Below are positions 8,902-17,041 of a stretch of 52,543 nt of DNA, piece after piece. The position numbers and the translations under genes are program-made. The first letter of the stretch is position 1. Every line of letters begins with the position of its first letter. The notes under the pieces are model-generated. The model was not told the DNA's origin, did no database searches, and saw nothing but the letters and a program-made list of their open reading frames with translations. The DNA comes from an uncultured Pelagibacteraceae bacterium. GTDB taxonomy: Bacteria; Pseudomonadota; Alphaproteobacteria; Pelagibacterales; Pelagibacteraceae. The stretch covers positions 1 to 52,543 of the forward strand of contig CACJHS010000007.1 in NCBI GenBank assembly GCA_902593235.1, written 5' to 3'.

Positions 8902-8924
8902 AATTGTTTTTTATCAAAACAATT
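8902..8924 (-). promoter_or_regulatory. Hairpin immediately upstream of the lpxD start codon
   Basis: Perfect 9-bp inverted repeat: AATTGTTTT at 8902-8910 and AAAACAATT at 8916-8924, with a 5-base loop. It occupies part of the 53-bp fabZ-lpxD gap (8901-8953), the only gap over 10 bp in this 13-gene run. In mRNA sense the stem ends one base before the lpxD ATG, where the ribosome binds. No U-run follows, so a terminator is unlikely; a translational hairpin is the better guess. The stem is AT-rich and only moderately stable. Confidence 0.45.
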
Positions 8925-8953
8925 CTTAAATACTTATCAATAAATATTACTAA

Positions 8954-9397
8954 TTATTTTCTATCAACAATTGTTGCTGACCACTGAGCATCAGCCATTT
9001 TTTTTCCCTCTACAAACGCCTCACCTTTATACTTCCAAACTCTTCCATGAGATCTAATGGCTTCTATATTTAATTCTAATTTGCAATCTGGGATAACTGG
9101 ATTTCTAAATCTAGCTTTTTCAACACTCATTAAAAAAACTAATTTGTTTTCATATTCTTTTTTATCAATTCCAGCAGCTGTCAAAGCAGCAGCAGCTTGT
9201 CCAAAAGCCTCAACAATAAGCACACCGGGCATAACTGGGTTATCTGGAAAATGACCCTGAACATAGAAAGCATCTTTTTTAACATTCATTATTGCAGTTG
9301 CTGAATGTAATTTTTTAATATTAGTTAATTCATCAATTAAAAGCATTGGTTCTCTATGAGGTAAAAGTTCAATAATCTGTGATTTATTCAAATTCAT
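8954..9397 (-). CDS. fabZ: 3-hydroxyacyl-ACP dehydratase FabZ
   Basis: Hotdog-fold dehydratase of 147 aa for fatty acid elongation; it competes with LpxA/LpxD for the 3-hydroxyacyl-ACP pool. The family signature is clear: LLPHREPMLLIDE at the N-terminus, then GHFPDNPVMPGVLIVEAFGQ with catalytic His and Glu. Length fits FabZ (about 145-150) and not FabA. It starts 1 bp after the ompH stop and is separated from lpxD by 53 bp. In the usual proteobacterial order lpxD lies between ompH and fabZ, so the two genes are swapped here. Confidence 0.97.
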   Translation of the reverse strand: MNLNKSQIIELLPHREPMLLIDELTNIKKLHSATAIMNVKKDAFYVQGHFPDNPVMPGVLIVEAFGQAAAALTAAGIDKKEYENKLVFLMSVEKARFRNPVIPDCKLELNIEAIRSHGRVWKYKGEAFVEGKKMADAQWSATIVDRK

Positions 9398-9398
9398 A

Positions 9399-9920
9399 TT
9401 ATTCTATATTTATTGTTTCAAAATTTTGATTAAAAAGTTCCAGTATATTTTCTGTTATATCCAATTCTGTCTTAGCCATAAGTAATTGTTCTCTTTTCAA
9501 AATTATATCAATTGAATTTTTAACAGAGTATTCCTGAATAATTTTATTTAATTTATTAGAAAAATTAGTTTCAATTTTTTTTTTAAAAAAACCTAGATTC
9601 TCTTTTTTTTTTAAAATATCTGAATTCATTTGTTTTATTTTCTCCTCAATAATAATAATCTTTTTATTGTACTCATCAACAGCTAAAACATTTTTTTGAG
9701 ATAAAATTTTTTTTTGCTCATTTTCAATTTCAGATTTATATTTTTTAATTTCATTTTCAATTTTTTCAGTTTGTTTCTTAATATCTTTATTTAATTTTTT
9801 ACCAGCATTTGAATTTTCAAAAATATAATTTATATTAATAAATACAATTTTTTCATTTGCATTTGAATTGATGGTGAAAATTTGAAAAATCAGGAAAAGG
9901 ATAGATAATAATTTAAACAT
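9399..9920 (-). CDS. OmpH/Skp-family periplasmic chaperone
   Basis: 173-aa secreted protein with an N-terminal signal peptide (hydrophobic LLSILFLIFQIFTINSNA, cleavage probably near residue 21). A long lysine/glutamate-rich coiled coil follows, about residues 35-130. It resembles Skp/OmpH, a trimeric chaperone with coiled-coil arms that holds outer-membrane proteins in the periplasm. Sequence identity in this family is low, so the call rests on signal peptide, coiled coil, size and position directly after bamA (1-base overlap) and before the fabZ/lpx genes. Two runs of ten A/T bases lie in the coding sequence. Confidence 0.85.
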   Translation of the reverse strand: MFKLLSILFLIFQIFTINSNANEKIVFININYIFENSNAGKKLNKDIKKQTEKIENEIKKYKSEIENEQKKILSQKNVLAVDEYNKKIIIIEEKIKQMNSDILKKKENLGFFKKKIETNFSNKLNKIIQEYSVKNSIDIILKREQLLMAKTELDITENILELFNQNFETINIE

Positions 9921-12169
9921 TAAAAAGTTGTGCCTAAATTAAATCTGAATGTTTCAGTTTTATCTGATGAAGTTTTAGTTATCGGTAATGACCATGAAAA
10001 ACTTAATGGACCAATTGGAGATAAATAGTCTAAGGCGATACCTGTGGCACTTCTAATTTTATTTGACTTATCAATTGAGCTGTCATAATCAACTCCCCAA
10101 ACATTTGCGGCATCTATAAAGTATGAAAAATCAAAATTTTCAAGTGTACTTAAGACACCGGGTAAATTAGTTGATAAATTTAATGCTGCTGCATAGTTTC
10201 CTCCAATAAAATCTCCACTATCAATAGGTCCAACTTTTCCTTTTTGAAATCCTCTTAAACGACTAGATGGAATTCTTGTTCTTTTTGAAATTCTTACATC
10301 TGAGCCATCTATTGAATTTATAGCGCTAAAGTAAAAGCTGGCTTTTCCAACCATATCATTGGTATCTGTTAATGATTTATAATTAGTTAATATCAAAACA
10401 TTTTTAATTTCGTTATCACTTGAAATGACTGGTAAATCTTGTGAGAAAGAAAAAATATTTCCACTACTTGGATTATATGATGAGTCTCTTGTGTCATAAA
10501 CTAACCCATAGTTGAAATAAAAATCACTATAGGATCCCTCTTGTTTTTTAAGAGTATTTGATGCAGTTGAGTTTGTAGTTAAATCCTCTTGAGTAAAGTC
10601 AATTTCTGGGGAAAAGAATAGATTTTCATACTGTTCAAAAACTGTACCTAAAGATAATCCAGCTGTAGTAATTTTATATCCAGCTGTACTTAAACTATCT
10701 TGGTTTACTGATTTTATCGTTGTGAATAAAGTATTATCAGTATAATTAAAATTAGGTTGGGAATAAGTTAATGATCCCTTTACTCCTTCAGTAGATACTT
10801 GAAAATTTGTATCTAACGTAATTCCTTTGCCTAAAAAATTTTTTTCTTTTAAACCACCACCCAATACACCTCCGTCTGTTCCGAAACCAGCACCAAGAGA
10901 AATTTCACCGGTTGGTTTCTCTTCCACTATAACATTAAGAATTTTTGTGTTTGGATTAGAACCATCTATAATTTCGGAATTAACAGTTTTAAAAATTCCC
11001 ATTGATTTAATTTCATTAATTGATTTATTATTTAATAATTCATTATATGGGTCTCCTTCATCAACTATTAACTTATTTCTTACAACCTCTTCGATAGTAT
11101 TGAAGTTTCCTGTGATATTAACTTTTTCTACGTAAAATTTCTCAGAATCTTTGACGTTAAATATGAAATCAATTTTATTTTCATTATTAATTTTTTCTTC
11201 TACATCAACATTTATGAAATCATATAGTCTTAGAGATGCGATTTCATCAATTTCTTCAAGAATTAAATTTATATTACTTAATGAATATTGCTCATTTTTC
11301 AGAGATGCAAATATATTGTTTACCTTTGAAAAATCATTGAGATTGTAATCGTCGGGTAAATTTAATGATAAATTATTAAAGAAATATTTTTTTCCAGAGT
11401 CAATGTTAAATGTTAATTTAAAAAAACCTTCGTTATCTAATTCAGCAAATGAATTTAAAATCTTAACATTGTAGTATCCATTGTTTTTGTAAAAATTATT
11501 TAACAATCTTTTATCAAGTTCTACAAGAGATTTGTTAAGATAAACTTTATTAGTAATGAATTTCCAAAATTTATATTCTTCAGATGCAATCAATTCTAGT
11601 AATTTTTTATCTTTAAACTTTTTATCACCAATAAATACTATTTCTTTAATTTTGGCTTTTTCACCTAAATTTATATTCAAATTAAGTACAACTGAATTTA
11701 ATTCTTTATTTGTTTCGCTTAAAACTTCTATTTCTGAAAAATAATATCCATTTGTTTTAAGTATATTTTTAATAGTTATTAAATCATTTTGAAATTTATA
11801 ATCTGTAAAAGACATACGATCTTTTAAAGAAATGGATGAATAAAGTGCTTCAGTAAAAGATTTTTTTTTAATGCCGTTTATGTTAATTTTTTCAATTATA
11901 GGATTTTCAACAACATTAATTTTTAATATTCCTTCATCTAAATCAATTTTAATTTGACTAAAAAAATCAGTTTCATAAAGTTCTTTTAAAGATTCATTTA
12001 AAGAATTGTTTGTAAAATTTTCACCAATTTTAATTTTACCCAATACTTGTATTGTTTCTTTTGAAATTCTTTGATTTCCTTTAACTTCTACTTTTTTGAT
12101 TATTTCTGAATAAGTAATTTTAGTGAGAAATAAAAAAATAAGTATAAATTTTATTAATATTTTGTACAT
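9920..12169 (-). CDS. bamA: Outer-membrane protein assembly factor BamA
   Basis: 749-aa Omp85 protein that folds and inserts beta-barrel proteins into the outer membrane. It has a signal peptide (ILIKFILIFLFLTKITYS). An N-terminal half of POTRA domains follows (first: IIKKVEVKGNQRISKETI; later one: FYVEKVNITGNFNTIEE). The second half is a 16-strand barrel, with GEISLGAGFGTDGGV near its start and the RIPSSRLRGFQKG element near residue 640. It ends in FRFNLGTTF with a terminal Phe as in outer-membrane proteins. Length is a little short of E. coli (810). rseP is normally just upstream, but dxr is there, 9 bp away. Confidence 0.96.
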   Translation of the reverse strand: MYKILIKFILIFLFLTKITYSEIIKKVEVKGNQRISKETIQVLGKIKIGENFTNNSLNESLKELYETDFFSQIKIDLDEGILKINVVENPIIEKININGIKKKSFTEALYSSISLKDRMSFTDYKFQNDLITIKNILKTNGYYFSEIEVLSETNKELNSVVLNLNINLGEKAKIKEIVFIGDKKFKDKKLLELIASEEYKFWKFITNKVYLNKSLVELDKRLLNNFYKNNGYYNVKILNSFAELDNEGFFKLTFNIDSGKKYFFNNLSLNLPDDYNLNDFSKVNNIFASLKNEQYSLSNINLILEEIDEIASLRLYDFINVDVEEKINNENKIDFIFNVKDSEKFYVEKVNITGNFNTIEEVVRNKLIVDEGDPYNELLNNKSINEIKSMGIFKTVNSEIIDGSNPNTKILNVIVEEKPTGEISLGAGFGTDGGVLGGGLKEKNFLGKGITLDTNFQVSTEGVKGSLTYSQPNFNYTDNTLFTTIKSVNQDSLSTAGYKITTAGLSLGTVFEQYENLFFSPEIDFTQEDLTTNSTASNTLKKQEGSYSDFYFNYGLVYDTRDSSYNPSSGNIFSFSQDLPVISSDNEIKNVLILTNYKSLTDTNDMVGKASFYFSAINSIDGSDVRISKRTRIPSSRLRGFQKGKVGPIDSGDFIGGNYAAALNLSTNLPGVLSTLENFDFSYFIDAANVWGVDYDSSIDKSNKIRSATGIALDYLSPIGPLSFSWSLPITKTSSDKTETFRFNLGTTF

Positions 12170-12178
12170 CTTCAGGTT

Positions 12179-13342
12179 TTATATACTTATTCTAGTTAAT
12201 TTTAAACTTACATAATCTCTTAATTTATAAATATCTTCTATTTTTTTTGGATGAATTTTTTTATATTTAACGAAATCTTTTGAATTAGACAATTTTAATA
12301 TCAATTTCATCATTCTGTTAAAGCTTATTTTATTTTGTAAAAATTTATAAACAAAAAAATCATTTATTGTAATTAAAACTGTTTCATAAAGACTATTTTT
12401 TGGTGGCATTTTTTTTAATAAATTGATTAATGGAAATTTTAATAGATTCACTTGCTTGAGATCTAGATTATTTAAAACTCCAATATTTAAATTTTTAGTT
12501 TTAATTTTTTTTAAATTTTTTTGATAAATAGAATTAATTATAGGAATTTTCATGTCAGGCTCATGAATTAATATTTTTGTAATACCATTTTTAAATTTTA
12601 CTATAGAATGAAGATATGACGAGGGATGAGTTAATATTGAAATTTTTGTGTAAGGGATATTGAAAATATTTCTTGCCTCTATAACTTCGAACATTTTATT
12701 CATTAGTGTTGCTGAGTCGATAGTAATTTTTTTACCCATTTTCCAATTTGGATGTTTTAATGCTTGCTTTAGTTTAATTGATTTAAAATTTTTTTTAGGT
12801 AAGTTAATAAACGGTCCACCTGATGCTGTGATATAAATTCTTTCGATATCACTAATTTTATAATTCTTAATTAATGTGTAAATTGAAAAATGTTCAGAGT
12901 CGATTGGAACAAAATTTGTTTTGTATTTTTTTATTTCTTTTTTTATTAAGTCCCAACCACAAATTAACGACTCTTTATTTACTATAGCGATATTTTTTGT
13001 AAACTTAACTATTTTGATAGTTGGTAATAATCCATCCAAACCCATAATAGATGACATTGAATAATCAATTTTTTTACTCAAAATTTTATTTAAGTCTTTA
13101 AAATCTTTATAGATATTAATATTTTTATCCTTATTTAATTTTTTTATTTTTAAATAATTCTTAAGATCAGTAATAATAATGTTCTTAACCTTGAATTTTT
13201 TTGCCTGATGTAATAGCAATTTATAATTTTGGTTTGCGGTAAGAAGCTTTATTTCAAAATTTTTTTTATCTTTTTCAACAATATTTAATAAAGTTTTTCC
13301 AATTGAACCTGTTGAACCCAAGATAGCAATTTTTTTTTTCAT
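12179..13342 (-). CDS. dxr: 1-deoxy-D-xylulose 5-phosphate reductoisomerase
   Basis: NADPH-dependent enzyme of 387 aa that makes MEP, the second step of the non-mevalonate isoprenoid route feeding UppS. Features are the nucleotide-binding start KIAILGSTGSIGKTLL, NKESLICGW, the metal/substrate site VPIDSEHFSIY, TASGGPF, HPNWKMGKKITIDSATLMNK and VIEARNIF. The protein is very lysine-rich; a run of ten A residues follows the start (MKKKI). The gene lies 5 bp after cdsA and 9 bp before bamA; the usual rseP between dxr and bamA is missing. Confidence 0.96.
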   Translation of the reverse strand: MKKKIAILGSTGSIGKTLLNIVEKDKKNFEIKLLTANQNYKLLLHQAKKFKVKNIIITDLKNYLKIKKLNKDKNINIYKDFKDLNKILSKKIDYSMSSIMGLDGLLPTIKIVKFTKNIAIVNKESLICGWDLIKKEIKKYKTNFVPIDSEHFSIYTLIKNYKISDIERIYITASGGPFINLPKKNFKSIKLKQALKHPNWKMGKKITIDSATLMNKMFEVIEARNIFNIPYTKISILTHPSSYLHSIVKFKNGITKILIHEPDMKIPIINSIYQKNLKKIKTKNLNIGVLNNLDLKQVNLLKFPLINLLKKMPPKNSLYETVLITINDFFVYKFLQNKISFNRMMKLILKLSNSKDFVKYKKIHPKKIEDIYKLRDYVSLKLTRISI

Positions 13343-13347
13343 ATTCT

Positions 13348-14013
13348 TTATAAAACAATAAATAAGTATGTAATTGGAATTACAAAAATTAATCCATCTA
13401 ATCTGTCGAGTAAACCACCGTGACCAGGAAGGATTTTACCTGTATCTTTTATTTTTGATAATCTTTTAAAATAGGAAATTGTTAAATCTCCAATCTGACT
13501 AATTATTGAAATAAATAATATCATAATAATAAAGTTTAAATCAAAATTATTACTTAACGTATTTAGTTTAAGCGGAACAAGAATCCCAAGAGGAAGTTGC
13601 ATGTATTGCATGTAAAGTAAACCGCCGAATACAGGCATTATTAAACTTCCGATAACTCCTGAATAGGTTTTATTAGGGCTTATTTTTGTAAGTCTTGGGC
13701 CTTTAAAAAACTTTCCAAAAATATAGCCACCTATATCTGTTAAGATTGATATTAAAATTATAAAAAGAAAAAAATTTAATCCTGCATAAGTTCTAAGAAC
13801 AAAAGCTGAATAAAAAGATAAAATAAGAAAAATAATACCTAAAATTTTAAATAATTTTTTTTTTTTGTTCATTTTAATCCACTCGAAAGAAGTAATTAAA
13901 AATATAATACTTAAAAAAATAATAAAAAATGATGAACCATTAATTATGAATAACAGTGCAATTGGTAAAATTAATAGAGAACTAATAAGTCTTTTAACTA
14001 AATTGTTATTCAT
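13348..14013 (-). CDS. cdsA: Phosphatidate cytidylyltransferase
   Basis: Inner-membrane enzyme that makes CDP-diacylglycerol, the precursor of all phospholipids. The 221-aa protein is almost entirely membrane segments (about six or seven) and carries the C-terminal family signature SYFKRLSKIKDTGKILPGHG followed by GLLDRLDG, containing the acidic active-site residues. It is shorter than E. coli CdsA (285 aa), lacking N-terminal helices, which is common in alphaproteobacteria. The start overlaps uppS by 4 bp. A 12-base A run encodes NKKKK near residue 50. Confidence 0.94.
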   Translation of the reverse strand: MNNNLVKRLISSLLILPIALLFIINGSSFFIIFLSIIFLITSFEWIKMNKKKKLFKILGIIFLILSFYSAFVLRTYAGLNFFLFIILISILTDIGGYIFGKFFKGPRLTKISPNKTYSGVIGSLIMPVFGGLLYMQYMQLPLGILVPLKLNTLSNNFDLNFIIMILFISIISQIGDLTISYFKRLSKIKDTGKILPGHGGLLDRLDGLIFVIPITYLFIVL

Positions 14014-14687
14014 GTAATAGTTCCAAAATTTCTTTTAATAGATCTATACTTTTTGATAATCTTATTATAGTCATTTTCATTGAAATCAGGCCATAATTTC
14101 TTTTCAAAAAAAATTTCAGCATATGCAAGCTGCCATAACAAAAAATTACTCAGTCTTTTTGTATCTCCAGTTCTTATTAGTATATCTGGATCAGGTATAT
14201 TTTTTGTTTGTAAATGTTGCGACAGATTTTTCTCATTAAATTTATCTTTATTTTTTATTAAATTTTTAAAAGCGTTAATAAGCTCAGATTTTGAACCATA
14301 ATTTAGTGCAAGATTAATCTGAAGTTTTGTATTTTTTGATGTTTTTTTTTCAGATTTATTTAATAGTTTATTTAACTTGGTTGAAAAATTTTTAATTCCT
14401 AAAATTTTAAGTTTAATGTTTTGTTTATCAAGATCGTCAATTTTATTAATTAAAAAATCTTCAAGCAAATTAAAAAGGAAACTTATTTCTTTTTTTGGTC
14501 TTTTCCAATTTTCTGTTGAGAAAGCAAATAAGGTTAAATATTTAATTTTTTGCTTTATAGTTTCTTTAATAATCTTTTCTACAGTATTTAATCCAGCTCT
14601 GTGACCCGCGTTTCTTGATTTTTTTTTTTTTAATCCCCATCGACCATTACCATCCATAATAATAGCCACATGATTAAGTGGATTCAT
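14010..14687 (-). CDS. uppS: Undecaprenyl diphosphate synthase (cis-prenyltransferase)
   Basis: Makes the C55 lipid carrier for cell wall and LPS sugars from FPP and IPP. The 225-aa protein starts with HVAIIMDGNGRWGLKKKKSR, containing the catalytic Asp, and continues with NAGHRAGLNTVEKII. Other family blocks are LTLFAFSTENWKRP, ALNYGSKSEL and PDPDILIRTGDTKRLSNFLL with WQLAYAEIFF. The KKKK stretch beside the active site is encoded within a run of 13 consecutive A (plus strand T at 14619-14631), a likely slippage site. The gene is 2 bp from frr and overlaps cdsA by 4 bp. Confidence 0.96.
   Translation of the reverse strand: MNPLNHVAIIMDGNGRWGLKKKKSRNAGHRAGLNTVEKIIKETIKQKIKYLTLFAFSTENWKRPKKEISFLFNLLEDFLINKIDDLDKQNIKLKILGIKNFSTKLNKLLNKSEKKTSKNTKLQINLALNYGSKSELINAFKNLIKNKDKFNEKNLSQHLQTKNIPDPDILIRTGDTKRLSNFLLWQLAYAEIFFEKKLWPDFNENDYNKIIKKYRSIKRNFGTIT
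14619..14631 (-). repeat. 13-base poly(A) tract inside uppS
   Basis: Thirteen T on the plus strand, read as A on the coding strand, encode the lysine run of UppS next to the active-site loop. It is the longest of a series of A tracts in this run of genes (12 in cdsA at 13855-13866, 10 in dxr at 13330-13339). Confidence 0.95.
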
Positions 14688-14689
14688 CT

Positions 14690-15241
14690 TTAAATTGTCA
14701 TTATTTCTTTTTCTTTTAAAGAAACCTTTTCATCTACAGTTTTAATATGATTATCTGTAATTGTTTGAACATCTTTTTCAAAAGATTTTTCATCATCTTC
14801 ACCAATTTCTTTATCTTTTAAAAGTTTTTTTAATTCTTCATTCGCTTCTCTTCTAATGTTTCGTATTGAAACTTTACATTTTTCTCCAATACTTTTAATA
14901 AGTTTTTTTAGCTCTGTTCTTCTTTCTTCATTTAATTCAGGCACAGGTAGTCTAATTAATTGACCGTCAATTTGTGGATTAAGCCCCAAATCTGATTTTT
15001 TAATCGCTGCATCTACTAATTGAACATTATTTGCATCCCATACTTGAATATTTATCGTTCTAGGTTCTGGCGTTGTAACACTTCCAATCTGATTAATTGG
15101 CATTTGTTGACCATACACGTCAACCTTAATCAGATCTAACATTGATGCATTTGCTCTTCCAGTTCTTAAAGATGAAAGTTCTTTTGAGAATACCTCAATG
15201 GCTTTATCCATTTTGAAGCTGTAAGATTTTTCATCAAACAT
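14690..15241 (-). CDS. frr: Ribosome recycling factor
   Basis: 183-aa factor that, with EF-G, splits the post-termination ribosome. Family blocks are LSSLRTGRANASMLDLIKVD, TTPEPRTINIQVWD, LPVPELNEERRTEL and the C-terminal helix DVQTITDNHIKTVDE. Length is standard (about 185 aa). In most bacteria pyrH (UMP kinase) sits between tsf and frr; here the frr start is directly next to the tsf stop, with no intervening base. Confidence 0.97.
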   Translation of the reverse strand: MFDEKSYSFKMDKAIEVFSKELSSLRTGRANASMLDLIKVDVYGQQMPINQIGSVTTPEPRTINIQVWDANNVQLVDAAIKKSDLGLNPQIDGQLIRLPVPELNEERRTELKKLIKSIGEKCKVSIRNIRREANEELKKLLKDKEIGEDDEKSFEKDVQTITDNHIKTVDEKVSLKEKEIMTI

Positions 15242-16093
15242 TTATTCTCCAATCTTTATTCTATAAAACTCTTTAATTTTTAAATCAGCTATAGATAATT
15301 CTTTTAATACATCTTGAACTTTTTTCTTTGGTTCCATAACCCAAGCTTGTGTTAAAAGAGCATTTTCCTCTTTAAATTTATTCATCTTACCTAAGCTTAT
15401 TTTTTTTGCAATATCATCAGGTTTTCCTGAATTTTTAAGTTCTTCAGCAACTAATTCTTGCTCTTTATCTATTATTGATTGTTCTATAGAAGTGGATTCC
15501 AGAGCTAATGGATTAGATGCAGCAATGTGCATTGATAGTTGTTTACTAAATGTTTTGACTATATCTGAATTATCTTTTGTATCTAGTGAAACCATAACAG
15601 CTAATTTTGCTACATTGTCTTTCACAACTGTATGAAGATAATGATTATTTAAACCATCTGAGTTTTGAATGGTTTTAGCTTTTCCAATTGTAATTTTTTC
15701 ACCAATTTTTGCGATCAAAGCAACTAGATTGTCATTAACAGTTTGGCCATTTTTCATTTTTGCTACTTTTAATTCTTCAATGTTTGAATTATTTTCGTTA
15801 TTTAATTCACTTAATTCTTTAACAAAATTAATAAAATCATCATTTTTAGCAACAAAATCTGTTTCACAGTTTACTTCTATCACTGAAGTTTTTGTTTCGT
15901 CTCCGCTAACTACGACAACCCCCTCTTTTGCATCTCTAGACATTTTTTTTGAGGCTTTTGAAATTCCTTTCACTCTCAAGATTTCAATCGCCTTATCTAG
16001 ATCTCCATTTGATTCTTTAATAGCTAAGTTACAATCTTTAAAACCAGCTCCGGTAGCTTCTCTAAGTTTTTTAACTTTTTCTATATCACTCAT
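15242..16093 (-). CDS. tsf: Elongation factor Ts
   Basis: Guanine-nucleotide exchange factor for EF-Tu, 283 aa. It has the N-terminal UBA-like domain ([20 protein letters not shown]), the conserved ETDFVAKND segment that contacts EF-Tu, and the C-terminal coiled-coil/subdomain region ending in [11 protein letters not shown]. Length and domain order fit the family. It overlaps the rpsB stop by one base, the classic rpsB-tsf operon, and abuts frr, so the usual pyrH gene is absent at this place. Confidence 0.97.
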   Translation of the reverse strand: MSDIEKVKKLREATGAGFKDCNLAIKESNGDLDKAIEILRVKGISKASKKMSRDAKEGVVVVSGDETKTSVIEVNCETDFVAKNDDFINFVKELSELNNENNSNIEELKVAKMKNGQTVNDNLVALIAKIGEKITIGKAKTIQNSDGLNNHYLHTVVKDNVAKLAVMVSLDTKDNSDIVKTFSKQLSMHIAASNPLALESTSIEQSIIDKEQELVAEELKNSGKPDDIAKKISLGKMNKFKEENALLTQAWVMEPKKKVQDVLKELSIADLKIKEFYRIKIGE

Positions 16094-16911
16094 TAATTTA
16101 ATTTCTCCTTATCTTCTTTAGAAAATTTTTTTTCTAATTTTTCTCTATCTAATTCTTGAATAGTTTTTGTTTTATCTTCACTTTTAGAGTCATTAGCTTT
16201 ATTTTTTTTTGTCTCTACTGCTGGTGAAGAACTTTTGGCGCTATTAATAGTTTCTTTGATTAAATTACAATAAAGATCAATAGCTCTTCTTGCATCATCG
16301 TTTCCTGGTATTGGATAATCAATTTTATCTGGGTTTGAATTACTATCTAAAATAGCAATTATTGGTATTCCTAATTTTGAAGATTCAGCAATAGCTAGAG
16401 ACTCATAATTTGTATCAATAACAAATACCAAGTCTGGAACCTTTTTCATCTCTGCTATTCCACCAAGAGATCTTTGAAGCTTATCTTTTTTAACACTCAT
16501 TTTTAAAAGTTCTTTTTTTGTAAAACCTCTATTTTCAGCTGCTAGATCGGTTTCCAATTTCTTTAATTTTTTTATTGAATTAGAAATTGTTCCCCAGTTA
16601 GTCAACATGCCTCCTAACCATCTGTAGTTTACAAAATATTGATCTGTTTCTTTAGCGACTTCTGCTATTGCCTCTGATGCTTGTTTTTTTGTAGATACGA
16701 ACAAAATTTTTCCATTATTTGCAATAGTTTCGTAAACTTTTTCTAAAGCTACTTTGGTAAGTTCTAGCGTTTGTGTTAAGTCTATAATGTGAATTGAATC
16801 TCTTTTCCCAAAAATATATTTTTTCATTTTTGGGTTCCATCTTAAAGTTTTATGTCCAAGATGAACTCCTGCTTCTAATAATTGTTGAATTGTAACGTTT
16901 GGTATTTTCAT
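16093..16911 (-). CDS. rpsB: 30S ribosomal protein S2
   Basis: 272-aa ribosomal protein S2, needed for S1 binding and initiation. Conserved blocks are [64 protein letters not shown] and [18 protein letters not shown]. The last 50 or so residues (after about 222) form a Lys/Glu/Ser-rich extension that E. coli S2 (241 aa) lacks. It is the first gene of the 13-gene run. A GC-richer, foldable leader precedes it and probably mediates autoregulation by S2. Confidence 0.97.
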   Translation of the reverse strand: MKIPNVTIQQLLEAGVHLGHKTLRWNPKMKKYIFGKRDSIHIIDLTQTLELTKVALEKVYETIANNGKILFVSTKKQASEAIAEVAKETDQYFVNYRWLGGMLTNWGTISNSIKKLKKLETDLAAENRGFTKKELLKMSVKKDKLQRSLGGIAEMKKVPDLVFVIDTNYESLAIAESSKLGIPIIAILDSNSNPDKIDYPIPGNDDARRAIDLYCNLIKETINSAKSSSPAVETKKNKANDSKSEDKTKTIQELDREKLEKKFSKEDKEKLN

Positions 16912-16917
16912 ATTTAT

Positions 16918-16990
16918 TCCCGGTTAAGCCACCACAGTAATTTCCATTTAAGGACCGGAGGTATAAAACCAACAACTGTGTGCGTGTTAA
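16918..16990 (-). promoter_or_regulatory. Structured rpsB leader (candidate S2-binding pseudoknot)
   Basis: In mRNA sense, CACAGU (plus 16975-16980) pairs with ACUGUG (16933-16938). The enclosed CCGGU (16954-16958) can pair with ACCGG (16920-16924) lying just 8 bases before the start codon. This is an H-type pseudoknot that would bury the GGGA ribosome-binding region. The segment is clearly GC-richer than its surroundings. rpsB leaders regulated by S2 are known in proteobacteria, and I recall a reported rpsB leader motif in Pelagibacter; a match to that is inference. Confidence 0.65.
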
Positions 16991-17041
16991 TTTAATTAGA
17001 GAGGTATTTACAAATATTTACTAAATATAACAAGTGATTAT

